In this document: one piece after another, positions 1-8,701 of the stretch
Numbering within the stretch: position 1 is the first letter of the stretch
Layout: each line of letters starts with the position of its first letter
Source of the DNA: JBDFMH01 sp047238125
Lineage (GTDB): Bacteria; Pseudomonadota; Alphaproteobacteria; Sphingomonadales; Sphingomonadaceae
Length of the DNA stretch: 64,000 bases
NCBI RefSeq assembly: GCF_047238125.1
Contig: NZ_JBDFMH010000001.1
Location: 3,410,001 to 3,474,000 of the forward strand
Direction: 5' to 3'
Notes under the pieces: generated by a model
Told to the model about the DNA's origin: nothing
What the model saw: only the letters and a program-made list of their open reading frames with translations
Database searches by the model: none
Translations under genes and position numbers: made by a program

Positions 1-132
1 GGCATTGTCGACGATCGTCTTGGTCGGATACATTTCGGAACCGCCGACGACCGGGTTCTTGGCGACGGCGCCGGTCGATGCGATCGCAATCAGAAGCGCC
101 GCGGCAGAGCCGCGCAGAAACTTGCTGTTCAT
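1..132 (-). CDS. Fasciclin-domain secreted protein, N-terminal part
   Basis: This is the first 44 codons of a minus-strand gene that runs off the left edge. It opens with a classic signal peptide (Lys-4, Arg-7, then an Ala/Leu/Ile core ending near AVA at 22-24). The mature start reads NPVVGGSEMYPTKTIVDNA, which matches the beginning of bacterial fasciclin (FAS1/BIgH3) domain proteins, a family of exported proteins linked to adhesion or surface interactions. The ATG at 132 is supported by an AGGAGG Shine-Dalgarno seven bases upstream. The fold itself lies outside the window, so the family call rests on the N-terminus alone. Confidence 0.7.
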   Translation of the reverse strand, partial: MNSKFLRGSAAALLIAIASTGAVAKNPVVGGSEMYPTKTIVDNA

Positions 133-193
133 GGGAATCCTCCTTGATGGGGCACCTTGCGAGCGCCGCAGCAAGCTACGCCCGAACCCCCAT

Positions 194-1114
194 CTAGGTT
201 GCAGGCCGGCGCGGTGCGCGCGCCGAAATCGCAAGAGCTTCGGCAAGCAGCCGGAATTCCTTCTCACGCGGGCTGCCCTTGCGCCAGGCCAGCGCGATCC
301 GCCGCGACGGATGTTCTGCCGCAAGCGGGCGCGCGATGACCGACGTATCGTTAAGGATACCTGCATTGAGCGCCATTTCAGGCAGCATGGTCAGGCCCAG
401 GCCGTTATCCACCATCTGCACCAGCGTATGCAGCGAGGTGCCCAGCATTGCCGCTTCGGCGCGCAGCTCGGGCCGGTTGCAGGCGGCCAGCGCATGATCC
501 TTCAGGCAATGCCCGTCTTCCAGCAGCAGCAATCGCGATTCGTCGATCGCGTCGGGCGAAATGCTGCCGGCGGGCAGATCCTGCGTGCCGGGAAACGCGA
601 CGTAGAGCCGATCCTCGAACAGATCCGCCCATTCGACGTCGCCGCACGGGTAAGGCAGCGCGAGCAGCACGCAATCGGCATGGCCGCGATGCAACGAGTC
701 GCAGGCCGCGCTCGTCGTCTCCTCGCGCAGGTACAGCTTCAGGTCGGGCCAGTCCGCGCGCAGCTTGGGCAGGATACGCGGCAACAGGAACGGCGCGATC
801 GTGGGGATCACCCCCATCCGCAATTCGCCCGCCAGCGGCTTGCCGGCGGCGCGGGCCATGTCCGAAAGCTCCTCAGCCTCGCGCAGCACCCGCTGGGCCT
901 TGTCCGCGATGCGCGTGCCGAGCGGCGTGAACCGAACGACGCGACGCGTCCGCTCCACCAGCGTGATGCCGATCAGAGATTCGAGCTCGCGCAGACCGGC
1001 CGACAACGTCGATTGGGTGACGAAGCACGCCTCGGCCGCACGGCCGAAATGGCCGTGATCGCGCAGCGCCACGAGATACTGGAGCTGCTTCAGCGTGGGG
1101 AGATAGGTGCTCAT
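194..1114 (-). CDS. oxyR: Hydrogen-peroxide sensor OxyR, LysR family
   Basis: This is a 306-residue LysR-type regulator. The N-terminal winged helix-turn-helix spans about residues 8-65 (HFGRAAEACFVTQSTLSAGL). The C-terminal sensor domain has Cys-203 (GHCLKDHA) and Cys-212, nine residues apart, exactly the spacing of the redox pair Cys199/Cys208 of E. coli OxyR. In the family, peroxide forms a disulfide between these and activates antioxidant genes. The gene is transcribed away from ahpC-ahpD, the usual arrangement for an OxyR that controls the peroxiredoxin and represses itself. Length and motifs are complete. Confidence 0.93.
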   Translation of the reverse strand: MSTYLPTLKQLQYLVALRDHGHFGRAAEACFVTQSTLSAGLRELESLIGITLVERTRRVVRFTPLGTRIADKAQRVLREAEELSDMARAAGKPLAGELRMGVIPTIAPFLLPRILPKLRADWPDLKLYLREETTSAACDSLHRGHADCVLLALPYPCGDVEWADLFEDRLYVAFPGTQDLPAGSISPDAIDESRLLLLEDGHCLKDHALAACNRPELRAEAAMLGTSLHTLVQMVDNGLGLTMLPEMALNAGILNDTSVIARPLAAEHPSRRIALAWRKGSPREKEFRLLAEALAISARAPRRPAT

Positions 1115-1228
1115 TCAGTGCTTATATCGATCAAAGCGGTGCGAATAATCAATTGGTATCGTCAACAGCCCTGCCTATTTGCGGTTGCGAACGATCTATG
1201 CTGCGATGCAGCCAAACCGGAGAACCCC
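1115..1228. promoter_or_regulatory. Divergent oxyR / ahpC control region
   Basis: A 114-bp spacer separates the start codons of oxyR (minus) and ahpC (plus). It is AT-richer than its surroundings and contains ATCGAT, CAATTG and GGTATCG elements in imperfect dyad arrangement between about 1125 and 1170, a plausible LysR-family T-N11-A type site. I cannot assign exact OxyR half-sites or -10/-35 boxes with certainty. The regulatory role is inferred from the divergent gene pair. Confidence 0.5.
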
Positions 1229-1771
1229 ATGCTGACCGTTGGTGACAAGCTTCCTGATTATATCCTCCCCGTCCAGCAGGGCGTGGATGCGCTGCCCGGC
1301 GAAGAGACGATCGACCTGGGCAAGACCGACGGCAAGTGGAAGATCCTGTTCTACTGGCCGAAGGACTTCACCTTCGTCTGCCCGACCGAGATCATCGGCT
1401 ATGGCGATCTGGCGCGCGATTTCGCAGATCGTGATGCGGTGCTGATCGGCGCTTCGACCGATACCAGCCATGTCCACTTCGCATGGCGCAAGTCCGACGA
1501 ACGCCTGGCCGCCTGTGATTTCCCGTGGATCGCGGACAATTCGAAGAAGCTGGCGACGGCGCTCGGCATCCTTCACCCGCAGGAAGGCGTCGCCTATCGC
1601 GCCACCTTTGTCGTCGATCCCGACAATGTGATCCAGCACGTCACGGTCAACGGCCTGAACGTCGGTCGCAACCCGCAGGAGACGCTGCGCGTTCTCGATG
1701 CGCTGCAGACCGACGAACTGTGCCCCTGCAACTGGACCGAAGGCCAGGACGTTCTCAAGCCCGCAGCCTGA
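1229..1771 (+). CDS. ahpC: Peroxiredoxin AhpC (AhpD-linked type)
   Basis: This is a 180-residue 2-Cys peroxiredoxin that reduces hydrogen peroxide and organic peroxides in the cytosol. The peroxidatic Cys-51 lies in FTFVCPTE. Near the C-terminus ELCPCNW supplies two cysteines (165 and 167), the arrangement of mycobacterial-type AhpC, which is reduced by AhpD rather than by AhpF. The ATG at 1229 starts the conserved MLTVGDKLPDY; the frame stays open far upstream, but that part is antisense to oxyR. ahpD follows 124 bases downstream past a terminator-like hairpin. It is probably induced by OxyR. Confidence 0.95.
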   Translation: MLTVGDKLPDYILPVQQGVDALPGEETIDLGKTDGKWKILFYWPKDFTFVCPTEIIGYGDLARDFADRDAVLIGASTDTSHVHFAWRKSDERLAACDFPWIADNSKKLATALGILHPQEGVAYRATFVVDPDNVIQHVTVNGLNVGRNPQETLRVLDALQTDELCPCNWTEGQDVLKPAA

Positions 1772-1830
1772 TCACAGGCCGGGTCGCACTGCCGCGCTGT
1801 CTGTCCTCCCTTGGACGCGCGGCGAGGAGG

Positions 1831-1868
1831 GGCGCGGAGTTCTCCGGACTCCGCGCCTCTTTTCTTTT
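1831..1868 (+). terminator. Intrinsic terminator between ahpC and ahpD
   Basis: A perfect 10-bp GC-rich stem (1831-1840 with 1848-1857) closes a 7-base loop and is followed by the T-rich run TCTTTTCTTTT. It lies between ahpC and ahpD on the same strand, so it probably ends most ahpC transcripts and sets a lower level of ahpD by partial read-through. Confidence 0.75.
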
Positions 1869-1895
1869 CACGAACCGTCGATGGAGCATCACCCC

Positions 1896-2417
1896 ATGTC
1901 GTTGAAGACGTTTGCCGATAGCCTGCCCGATTATGCCAAGGACCTGCGCCTGAACCTGGGATCGCTGCTGGGTGACCAGTTACTGGGTGATCAGCGCAAA
2001 TATGGCCTGCTGCTGGCCTGCGCGCACGGCACCGGCTACCGCCCGATCGTCGAGGCGGCCGAAGCCGAAGTGGCCGGCAAGCTGAGCCCAGAGGCTGCCA
2101 ATGCGGCCCGTGCGGCCGCCGCGATCATGGCGATGAACAACGTCTATTACCGGTTCGTGCATCTCGCTTCGAACAAGGAATATGGCCAGATGCCCGCGAA
2201 GCTGCGGATGAACGTGATCGGCCAGCCGGGCATCGACAAGGCGGATTTCGAACTCTTCTCGCTGGCGGTGTCTGCCCAGAACGGGTGCGGCATGTGCATC
2301 GATTCGCACGAGAAGGTGCTGAAATCGCACAATGTGAATGCCGAGACGATCCAGGCGGCCGCGCGCATCGGCGCGGTGATGACGGCAGTGGCCACCGTGC
2401 ACGCGACGATGGCCTGA
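1896..2417 (+). CDS. ahpD: Alkyl hydroperoxidase AhpD
   Basis: This is a 173-residue AhpD/CMD-family protein. The redox motif CGMCIDSH gives Cys-131, Cys-134 and His-138, the thioredoxin-like CxxC plus proton-relay histidine of this family. AhpD passes electrons from a lipoyl-protein/NADH system to AhpC and has weak peroxidase activity of its own. Its place directly after an AhpC of the matching type supports the pairing. The ATG at 1896 is preceded by GGAG nine bases upstream; another in-frame ATG at 1881 lacks a good ribosome site. Confidence 0.94.
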   Translation: MSLKTFADSLPDYAKDLRLNLGSLLGDQLLGDQRKYGLLLACAHGTGYRPIVEAAEAEVAGKLSPEAANAARAAAAIMAMNNVYYRFVHLASNKEYGQMPAKLRMNVIGQPGIDKADFELFSLAVSAQNGCGMCIDSHEKVLKSHNVNAETIQAAARIGAVMTAVATVHATMA

Positions 2418-2474
2418 CGCGGGCTGGCGGGGGATGGCTTGGCAGCGCGCGGGCAGGCAGCTAAGTCGGCGCGC

Positions 2475-2795
2475 ATGACCGAGACCCCCGCCGAAACTCC
2501 GCCCGGATCCGAAGATCAGGCCCCCGCGCCTGCGCCGGCGGCCGAGACGCCGCCCGATCGACTGGCGACCAACCCGAAGAGCCCGTATTTCGATGCGGAG
2601 CCGCTGTCGCGCGGCGTGGGCATCCTGTTCAATGGGGTCGAGAAGACCAACGTCGACGAATATTGCGTGAGCGAGGGCTGGGTGCGGCTGGCGGTCGGCA
2701 AGTCGCTCGACCGCAAGGGCAATCCGATGACGATCAAGATGAATGGCACGGTGCTGCCCTTCTATCGCGACCTGCCTCGGCCCGACGCCGCCTGA
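2475..2795 (+). CDS. DUF3297 family protein
   Basis: This is a 106-residue protein. The first ~35 residues are a low-complexity Pro/Ala/Glu tail; the rest is the compact DUF3297 domain (from PPDRLATNPKSPYFDAE, then GVGILFNGVEKTNVDEYC and GWVRLAVGKSLDRKGNPM). The family is widespread in proteobacteria and has no established function; it looks soluble and cytosolic. The ATG at 2475 is the first methionine. An in-frame TTG at 2439 would add a poorly conserved stretch. Confidence 0.8.
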   Translation: MTETPAETPPGSEDQAPAPAPAAETPPDRLATNPKSPYFDAEPLSRGVGILFNGVEKTNVDEYCVSEGWVRLAVGKSLDRKGNPMTIKMNGTVLPFYRDLPRPDAA

Positions 2796-2862
2796 CGCTC
2801 TGGCATTCGCCCGGCAGCGGTCCTATCTTGTCCGCTTCAGGGTCGTACTAGGGAGGCCGCGC

Positions 2863-3564
2863 ATGATGAGCGGGCTGATCGCGTATCTCGAATCGGTGAA
2901 GCGCCGTGATCCCGCGCCGCGATCCCATTGGGAAGTCTTGCTCTATCCGGGCGTGCTCGCCGTCGGGCTGCATCGCATCGCGCACTGGCTGTTCGAGGCG
3001 CGGCTCTATTTTCTTGCGCGCTTCGTCAATCATTTCTCGCGGTTTCTGACCGCGATCGACATCCATCCCGGCGCGGTGATCGGCCGCAACCTGTTTATCG
3101 ATCATGGCTTCACCGTGATCGGCGAGACCGCGGTGATCGGTGACGACGTGACGATCTACCAATGCGTGACGCTTGGCGGCACCAACCCCGCAAACGGCGT
3201 GGCCGGCAAGCGCCACCCTACACTGGCCGATGGCGTGATCATCGGATCGGGCGCACAGGTGCTGGGGCCGATCACGGTCGCGCGCAACGCCCGCGTCGGT
3301 GCGAATGCGGTGGTGACGAAGGACGTGCCCGAAGGTGCGGTGATGGTCGGCATCCCGGCCCGGCCGACGCTGGTCGATGCGGCCGAATATCAGCGGCCGT
3401 TCGTGCCCTATGGCACATCGTGCAGCGACCGCTTCGATCCCGCGACCCAGCAACTCGACCTGTTGAAATGCGAAGTGGAGACGCTGCGCACCCGGCTCGG
3501 CGAGCTGATCGCGGAGCGCGACGCGGCCCGCCCGCCCGTCGAAGGCGCGCGCGACTGCGCTTGA
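2863..3564 (+). CDS. cysE: Serine O-acetyltransferase
   Basis: This is a 233-residue serine acetyltransferase of the short EpsC type. It transfers an acetyl group from acetyl-CoA to L-serine, giving O-acetylserine for cysteine synthesis. Residues ~65-170 form a left-handed beta-helix of hexapeptide repeats (IDIHPGAVIG, FIDHGFTVIGETAVIG), with the catalytic-type Asp-80/His-81 pair and the closing GIPAR. The C-terminal tail (~205-233) is a charged helix. Two adjacent ATGs occur at 2863 and 2866; GGGAGG at 2851 favours the first. The next gene starts inside its stop codon. Confidence 0.9.
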   Translation: MMSGLIAYLESVKRRDPAPRSHWEVLLYPGVLAVGLHRIAHWLFEARLYFLARFVNHFSRFLTAIDIHPGAVIGRNLFIDHGFTVIGETAVIGDDVTIYQCVTLGGTNPANGVAGKRHPTLADGVIIGSGAQVLGPITVARNARVGANAVVTKDVPEGAVMVGIPARPTLVDAAEYQRPFVPYGTSCSDRFDPATQQLDLLKCEVETLRTRLGELIAERDAARPPVEGARDCA

Positions 3565-3902
3565 GCGGGGTCGTCACCCCCTTTCCCGATCGGGGTCGAT
3601 CGCAGGTCGGGTTCGACCGGATCGAGCTGTCGCGGATCCTAGATCTTTACGGGCGGATGGTCGCGGCCGGGCATTGGCGCGATTATGCGATCGATCTGGA
3701 GAGCGATTTCGCCGCCTTCTCGGCATTCCGCCGCACCGCCGAGCGCCCCGAAATCCGCATCGAGAAGCGGCCCGGCCTGCGCAATCGGCAGGGCATGTGG
3801 GCGCTGATCGGCGAGGCGGGTGCTGTGCTGAAGCGCGGGCAGGAACTGGGCCCGGTGCTGGCCCCGATCGAACGACGGCTGCTGAAGCTGGTCGGGGACT
3901 AG
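3561..3902 (+). CDS. DUF2794 family protein
   Basis: This is a 113-residue protein matching the alphaproteobacterial DUF2794 family (VGFDRIELSRILDLYGRMV, WRDYAIDL, RPEIRIEKRPGL, RRLLKLVGD). Its function is unknown. The likely start is TTG at 3561, which overlaps the cysE stop as TTGA, implying translational coupling to cysE. No in-frame ATG precedes the conserved region outside cysE coding sequence. The last four bases overlap the convergent membrane-protein gene. Confidence 0.75.
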   Translation: MSGVVTPFPDRGRSQVGFDRIELSRILDLYGRMVAAGHWRDYAIDLESDFAAFSAFRRTAERPEIRIEKRPGLRNRQGMWALIGEAGAVLKRGQELGPVLAPIERRLLKLVGD

Positions 3903-4981
3903 GCGGGTACAGTGCCGCCGGCACGACCCTGGCGGGGCAGACGATCGCGCAGGTCCGCGGGCAATTGCGCAAGGATGCCGGCGCGGGCGATGTGCCAAAA
4001 CGCCGAGAGCAGCAGCAGCGCGGATCCGATCACCAACGCCGTCAGCGCAACGTTCAGGCTGACCGCACCGAAGCGTTCGAACAGCGTGCTCATCGCATAG
4101 AGGACATAGCCGAGCGCCGAGACCATCAACGCGCGCCGGTCGATCGCCAGCGCGATCACGCCGAACGCGATATACAGCAGGATCACGACCACCGCTTCGA
4201 ACACCGTTGCCTGGCCATCGAGCAGGCCGAGCAGGCTGAAGACCGGGTGGACGATCATCGGCGCGGCGGCGAGATGCAGCCAGAAGGCGACATCGGAGCG
4301 GCGCGTGCGGCGTTCGGGATCGGACATGTCCCACCACATGGCGAAGGCGAACAGACCGAGCCCGCCAGCCAGCGCCAGCCACACCAGCACGCCATCTGGA
4401 TCCTTGAATGCGCTGGCAATCAGCAGCGTGACCAGCCCGACTATCGCGAGCGACGCGGCAGCGATGGTGATCGGCACGCGGAAGCGGCGCCAATGCGCCC
4501 AGGCAGCGGCGGCGGTAACAGCCGAACAACCAGCCAGCAGGAGCAAGGACAAGGTGCGCTGGCCGCTGCCGAACGGATCGCCATCGTCGAGCAGCGGGGC
4601 GACCGCGCCGATCGTCGTGTAGAAGGTGCCGCCGACGAAGGCGAGCAGCAGAACGATACTCGGCAGCGCCATGCGCCGCTGGCGAGTGAAGAATTCGGCA
4701 AGACCCCAGGCTGCGCCGGCGACGAAAAGGCCGCCCGAGGGACGCGGACCATCGGCCACGCCGATCGGAATCGACTGCCCGATCCAGCCGACCGCGATCA
4801 GCAGCAGGATCGCTGCGGCCGAGACGAAGATATCGTTGAAGCCGGAGATCAGCCGGAAATGCTCTTCGTCGACGGCCGGCGTGGCGCGACCGCTGGCGAC
4901 ATGCGCGCGGAACGCCGTCGCGGCCTCAGGGCTCAATACCCCCGCAGTGATCGCGGCATCCAGGTCGGCATCGCTGTACAT
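3899..4981 (-). CDS. Polytopic membrane protein, DUF2157-like
   Basis: This is a 360-residue protein. A soluble N-terminal helical stretch (~1-50: LDAAITAGVLSPEAATAFRA) precedes about nine or ten hydrophobic membrane segments from residue 50 to 335. The layout, a short cytosolic head with a 'SPE/A' helix followed by many TM segments, resembles DUF2157 inner-membrane proteins, whose function is unknown. It is co-directional with aroK-aroB and begins 38 bases after aroB, so it may be the last gene of that transcript. Confidence 0.65.
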   Translation of the reverse strand: MYSDADLDAAITAGVLSPEAATAFRAHVASGRATPAVDEEHFRLISGFNDIFVSAAAILLLIAVGWIGQSIPIGVADGPRPSGGLFVAGAAWGLAEFFTRQRRMALPSIVLLLAFVGGTFYTTIGAVAPLLDDGDPFGSGQRTLSLLLLAGCSAVTAAAAWAHWRRFRVPITIAAASLAIVGLVTLLIASAFKDPDGVLVWLALAGGLGLFAFAMWWDMSDPERRTRRSDVAFWLHLAAAPMIVHPVFSLLGLLDGQATVFEAVVVILLYIAFGVIALAIDRRALMVSALGYVLYAMSTLFERFGAVSLNVALTALVIGSALLLLSAFWHIARAGILAQLPADLRDRLPRQGRAGGTVPA

Positions 4982-5019
4982 GGCCAGTCTCCCAATCGGG
5001 CCGACATAGCCGATGTGTA

Positions 5020-6138
5020 TTATCGTTGCAATACACCGTGGGCGGCGCGTTCGCGATCCAGAAAGGCGGCGACGTCGTCCAGCGCGACATCGCGATCGAG
5101 ATAGGTGGCCCCGATACCGCGGGCGAGCAGGAAGGGCAGCCGGCCGGCCGCCATCTTCTTGTCATGCGCCATGTGGGCGACAAGCGCAGCGCCGTCGGCA
5201 TCGACCCCCGCATCGGCGAGCGTCGCGGGCAGGCCAGCGGCGGCGAGATGCGCGGTCACCCGGTTCGCATCGGCCGGCGGGCAGAGCCCCTGTGCCGCCG
5301 AAAATCGATAGGCGAGCGCCATGCCGGCTGCGACCGCCTCGCCATGCAGCAGCCGATCCGAGAAGCCGGTTTCCGCTTCCAGCGCATGGCCGAACGTGTG
5401 CCCGAGATTGAGCAGTGCGCGTAGATCGCGGGTTTCGCGTTCGTCCGCCGCTACGATCCGGGCCTTGGCCGCGACGCTGTGGGCGATCGCATGAACTTGT
5501 GCATCGCGATCTCCAGCCAGCAGCGCAGCGCCTGCGGCTTCGCACCAGGCAAAGAAGGCGGGATCGTCGATCAGACCATATTTGACGACTTCGGCATAGC
5601 CGGCACGAACCTCGCGGGGGGGCAACGTATCGAGCACGGTCGGATCGATCAGCACATGTGCTGGCTGATGGAAGCTGCCGACCAGATTCTTGCCGGCGGC
5701 CACGTTGATCGCGGTCTTGCCGCCAACCGAGCTGTCGACCTGTGCCAGCAGCGTGGTGGGCACCTGCACGAAGCCGCAGCCGCGCTTCAGGATCGCTGCC
5801 GCAAAGCCGACGAGATCGCCGATCACGCCGCCGCCGAGTGCCACGATCCGGTCGCCGCGTTCGACCCCGAGCGCGAGCAGGCGATCGAGCAGCGCGGCCA
5901 GCTGCTGCCAGCTCTTGGTTGCTTCGCCGGCGGGCAGCACGATCGGTTCGACGGCGATCCCGGACAGGCTGGCAACGAGCCGCGGCAGCTGGGCTTCGGC
6001 GACGTTGGCATCGGTGACGACTACCAGCCGGTCCGCGCGCGCATGGCCGGCGAGATGGCGGGCGGCATCATCGAGCGCGCCGGGCACGATATCGATGGGA
6101 TAACTGCGGCTGCCGAGCGCCACTTCGATCCGGGTCAT
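5020..6138 (-). CDS. aroB: 3-Dehydroquinate synthase
   Basis: This is a 372-residue AroB, the second enzyme of the shikimate pathway, converting DAHP to 3-dehydroquinate with NAD and a divalent metal. Diagnostic motifs are visible: the nucleotide-binding GGGVIGDLVGF, DSSVGGKTAIN, the metal-ligand region NLGHTFGHALE and HGEAVAAGM. It is full length. The ATG overlaps the stop of aroK as ATGA (6135-6138), so aroK and aroB are translationally coupled, as in many proteobacteria. Confidence 0.96.
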   Translation of the reverse strand: MTRIEVALGSRSYPIDIVPGALDDAARHLAGHARADRLVVVTDANVAEAQLPRLVASLSGIAVEPIVLPAGEATKSWQQLAALLDRLLALGVERGDRIVALGGGVIGDLVGFAAAILKRGCGFVQVPTTLLAQVDSSVGGKTAINVAAGKNLVGSFHQPAHVLIDPTVLDTLPPREVRAGYAEVVKYGLIDDPAFFAWCEAAGAALLAGDRDAQVHAIAHSVAAKARIVAADERETRDLRALLNLGHTFGHALEAETGFSDRLLHGEAVAAGMALAYRFSAAQGLCPPADANRVTAHLAAAGLPATLADAGVDADGAALVAHMAHDKKMAAGRLPFLLARGIGATYLDRDVALDDVAAFLDRERAAHGVLQR

Positions 6139-6692
6139 GCGCGCAAAGCCTTCAGGATCGCCTCGACCGTAGCATCGTGCGGCAGTGGTTCGCTGCGCAC
6201 GTGAATGGGGGCGAGCGCATAGACCGGATTGCGGACCGCCGCCAGTTCGGCAAGCGCGGAGCGCGGATCCTTGCCCTTCAGCAACGGCCGCGTGCCGGGG
6301 CGGCGGCGGACCCGTTCGGCCAGCACATCCAGATCGGCATCGAGCCAGATCGCGACCGCGCGATCCTGGATCAGCGCGCGGGTTTCCTCCTGCATGAAAG
6401 CGCCGCCGCCGGTGGCGATCACTTTGCGGCGGCCATCGATCAGCCGCGCGATCACGCGCCGCTCGCCATCGCGGAAATGCGCTTCGCCGAACCGTTCGAA
6501 GATCTCGCTGATCGGCAGGCCGGCCGCCTGTTCGATCTCGTGATCGGCATCGACAAAGGGAATGTGAAGCCGGGTGGCCAACCGGCGCCCGACGGTCGAT
6601 TTCCCCACTCCCATCAGCCCGACCAGCACGATGGCGCGGCGATCCAGCGAGACCGAATTACGCGCGGGATCGGGCGAAGGGGCGTGCGGCAT
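6135..6692 (-). CDS. aroK: Shikimate kinase
   Basis: This is a 185-residue shikimate kinase that phosphorylates shikimate at the 3-hydroxyl using ATP. Walker A is GLMGVGKST near residue 31, the shikimate-binding DADHEIE follows, then the FRDGERRVI and ATGGGAF segments and the lid RRRPGTRPLLKG. The ATG at 6692 is chosen because the next upstream one (6768) would overlap the start of the divergent small membrane-protein gene. The first ~20 residues are a non-conserved polar tail. It is the first gene of the aroK-aroB pair. Confidence 0.94.
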   Translation of the reverse strand: MPHAPSPDPARNSVSLDRRAIVLVGLMGVGKSTVGRRLATRLHIPFVDADHEIEQAAGLPISEIFERFGEAHFRDGERRVIARLIDGRRKVIATGGGAFMQEETRALIQDRAVAIWLDADLDVLAERVRRRPGTRPLLKGKDPRSALAELAAVRNPVYALAPIHVRSEPLPHDATVEAILKALRA

Positions 6693-6765
6693 TGCGGCGG
6701 GGGCTATACACAGGGACACAGGTTGCGGCAAAAGCCGCGCTCCGTTCCGGTCGCCAAGGTGTTTC

Positions 6766-6903
6766 ATGTCGCGTGCCAGCCTGATCCTGATCGTCATCCT
6801 GCTGCTGATCGTGGGCGGCATCGTGTTGCTGGCGAACATCGACACCGAAGTGCCGCTGACCAAGATCGACGTGCCGGTGGCGAATGCGCCCCAGCCGAAA
6901 TAG
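6766..6903 (+). CDS. Small single-pass membrane protein
   Basis: This is a 45-residue open frame beginning MSRASLILIVILLLIVGG, with one hydrophobic helix (about residues 5-23) and a short polar tail ending NAPQPK. Such a protein sits at this spot, between aroK and xerD, in related sphingomonads as far as I recall; its function is unknown. Its 3' end overlaps the next gene by 20 bases, suggesting coupled translation. A GCGGCAAAAGCCGC hairpin lies about 25 bases upstream. Confidence 0.6.
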   Translation: MSRASLILIVILLLIVGGIVLLANIDTEVPLTKIDVPVANAPQPK

Positions 6904-8701
6904 CGCGCTGGGCGGCGTCGCGGCGCTGGCGCTGATCGCGGCGCTGCCCGCGATCGGCCAGGAGGCACCTGAATCGCTGCTGCCCGAAGGCTTTGGCGAT
7001 CCCACCCCGCCCGCGACCGCGCCTGCCCCCGGTGCGGGTGATCCCGCCGTGCAGCCCGCGCCGGGGGCGCCGCCGCTGCTGACGCTGGCACCGCCGCCGC
7101 CGACCGATGCGGAGATCGCGCTGACCGACGAGGAGGCTGCCGCCAAGGCCGAGGCCGAGGCGGAGGCCGCGCGCGACATGCCCGAGGCGATCCGCCGATC
7201 GCCGAACCGGATTGGACCGCTCGGCACCGGCGGCGACGGGCTGGGCGCTACCGCGTTCGGCGATGCCGACGGCCGCTTCCTGTCCGCGCTGATGCGCAAG
7301 GTGGATGCGCCGATCGCATCGCGCTGGGCATCGATCCTGCTGCGCCGCGCGCTGATGACCGCGGTGGAGACGCCGCGTGGTGTGTCCGCCCCGGACTGGG
7401 TGGCCGAGCGGGCCTGGCTGCTGCTGCGGATGGGTGAGGCGGACGCGGCGCGGATGATGGTCGACAGCGTCGATGTCGAGGATTTCACACCCAAGCTGCT
7501 GGCGGTGACCACGCAGGTGGCGCTGGCCAATGCTGACCCCACCGCGCTGTGCCCGCTGACGGTAACGGCCGAATCGATGAGCGACGAGCCGGCCTGGCCC
7601 CTGGCGCGTGCGATGTGCGCCGGGCTGGCGGGCGAGCCGGCGCTGGCGAGCCAGTTGATCAATCGCGCGCGGCGATCGCGCACCGCGGGCGGCATCGATC
7701 TGCTGCTGGCGGAAAAGGTGGTCGGCGCCGGCGCCAATGGCCGGCGTGCGGTGAACATCGAATGGGATGCGGTCGATCAGCTGACCGGCTGGCGCTTCGG
7801 GGTGGCGACGGCGGTCGGCGTACCGGTGCCCGAACGGCTTTATGCCAGCGCCGGCCCGCATGTGCGCGGCTGGGCGGCGCGTGCGCCGATGCTGTCGCCC
7901 GAGGATCGCGTGGCACCGGCGCGCGTAGCGGCAACGCTCGGCGTGATCTCCAGCGCGGCGCTGGTCGATCTCTATGGATCGGTGGCGGAGCGGGCCGATC
8001 CGCTGCAGCTGGCCGAAACCGATGCCGGTCGATTGCGCGCGGCCTATGCCGATGACGATCCCGAAGCGCGGTTGCGCGCGCTGCGATCGTTGTGGACTGC
8101 ATCGGATGTGCCGCGCGAACGCTACGCCGCGCAGATCCTGACCGCGCGGGCGGCAGCGGCGATCCAGCCTTCGGCCGACCACGCCGACGATGCCGGTATG
8201 CTGGTGGCCGCAATGATGGCGGCCGGCCGCGATCTGGCAGCCGCGCGCTGGACGGCGATCGTGGACGACGCATCGGGCGAGGCCGCGGACCGCGCCTGGG
8301 CGATGCTGGCGGTCGGCGCGGTCCGGCCGACCGGTGATCTGTCGCAGGGGCGGGTCTCTTCCTTCATCAACGATGTCGGGGATGAGCGCAGCCATCAGGC
8401 CCAGCTGCTGGTCGCCGCGCTCGGCGGGCTCGGCCGCATCAGCCCGACCGCGACCGCCGAGCTCGCGACCGAGGCGGGCGCCCCGATCGGCGCGGTCAAC
8501 CGCTGGACGCGCGCACTGGAAGGCGCGGCGCGCGCGCGCCAGCCGGGAACGGTGGCGCTGCTCGCCGCGATCGGGCTGCAAAGCGGCAGCTGGGCGGGCA
8601 TTCCGGCGGCGCACCTCTACCGGATAACCGCCGCCCTGCGCGCGGTGGGCCTGGAAGGAGAAGCGCGGATGATCGCGGCGGAGGCGATCGCCAGGACATG
8701 A
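6884..8701 (+). CDS. Exported alanine-rich protein of unknown function
   Basis: This is a 605-residue protein. Residues 1-25 look like a signal peptide (ALGGVAALALIAALPAIGQ). A Pro/Ala linker (~30-75) and an Ala/Glu segment (~85-105) follow, then a long alpha-helical region rich in Ala, Leu and Arg with short repeating helix pairs, as in TPR/HEAT-like solenoids. I recognise no catalytic motif. The ATG at 6884 overlaps the small membrane gene, and the 3' end overlaps xerD by ATGA, so all three are probably co-transcribed. A periplasmic scaffold role is only a guess. Confidence 0.7.
   Translation: MRPSRNSALGGVAALALIAALPAIGQEAPESLLPEGFGDPTPPATAPAPGAGDPAVQPAPGAPPLLTLAPPPPTDAEIALTDEEAAAKAEAEAEAARDMPEAIRRSPNRIGPLGTGGDGLGATAFGDADGRFLSALMRKVDAPIASRWASILLRRALMTAVETPRGVSAPDWVAERAWLLLRMGEADAARMMVDSVDVEDFTPKLLAVTTQVALANADPTALCPLTVTAESMSDEPAWPLARAMCAGLAGEPALASQLINRARRSRTAGGIDLLLAEKVVGAGANGRRAVNIEWDAVDQLTGWRFGVATAVGVPVPERLYASAGPHVRGWAARAPMLSPEDRVAPARVAATLGVISSAALVDLYGSVAERADPLQLAETDAGRLRAAYADDDPEARLRALRSLWTASDVPRERYAAQILTARAAAAIQPSADHADDAGMLVAAMMAAGRDLAAARWTAIVDDASGEAADRAWAMLAVGAVRPTGDLSQGRVSSFINDVGDERSHQAQLLVAALGGLGRISPTATAELATEAGAPIGAVNRWTRALEGAARARQPGTVALLAAIGLQSGSWAGIPAAHLYRITAALRAVGLEGEARMIAAEAIART

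Noticed and set aside
5..1228. Long plus-strand open frame running into ahpC
   Set aside because: It is antisense to the complete oxyR gene and its translation is arginine-rich with no motif; ahpC starts at the conserved ATG at 1229.
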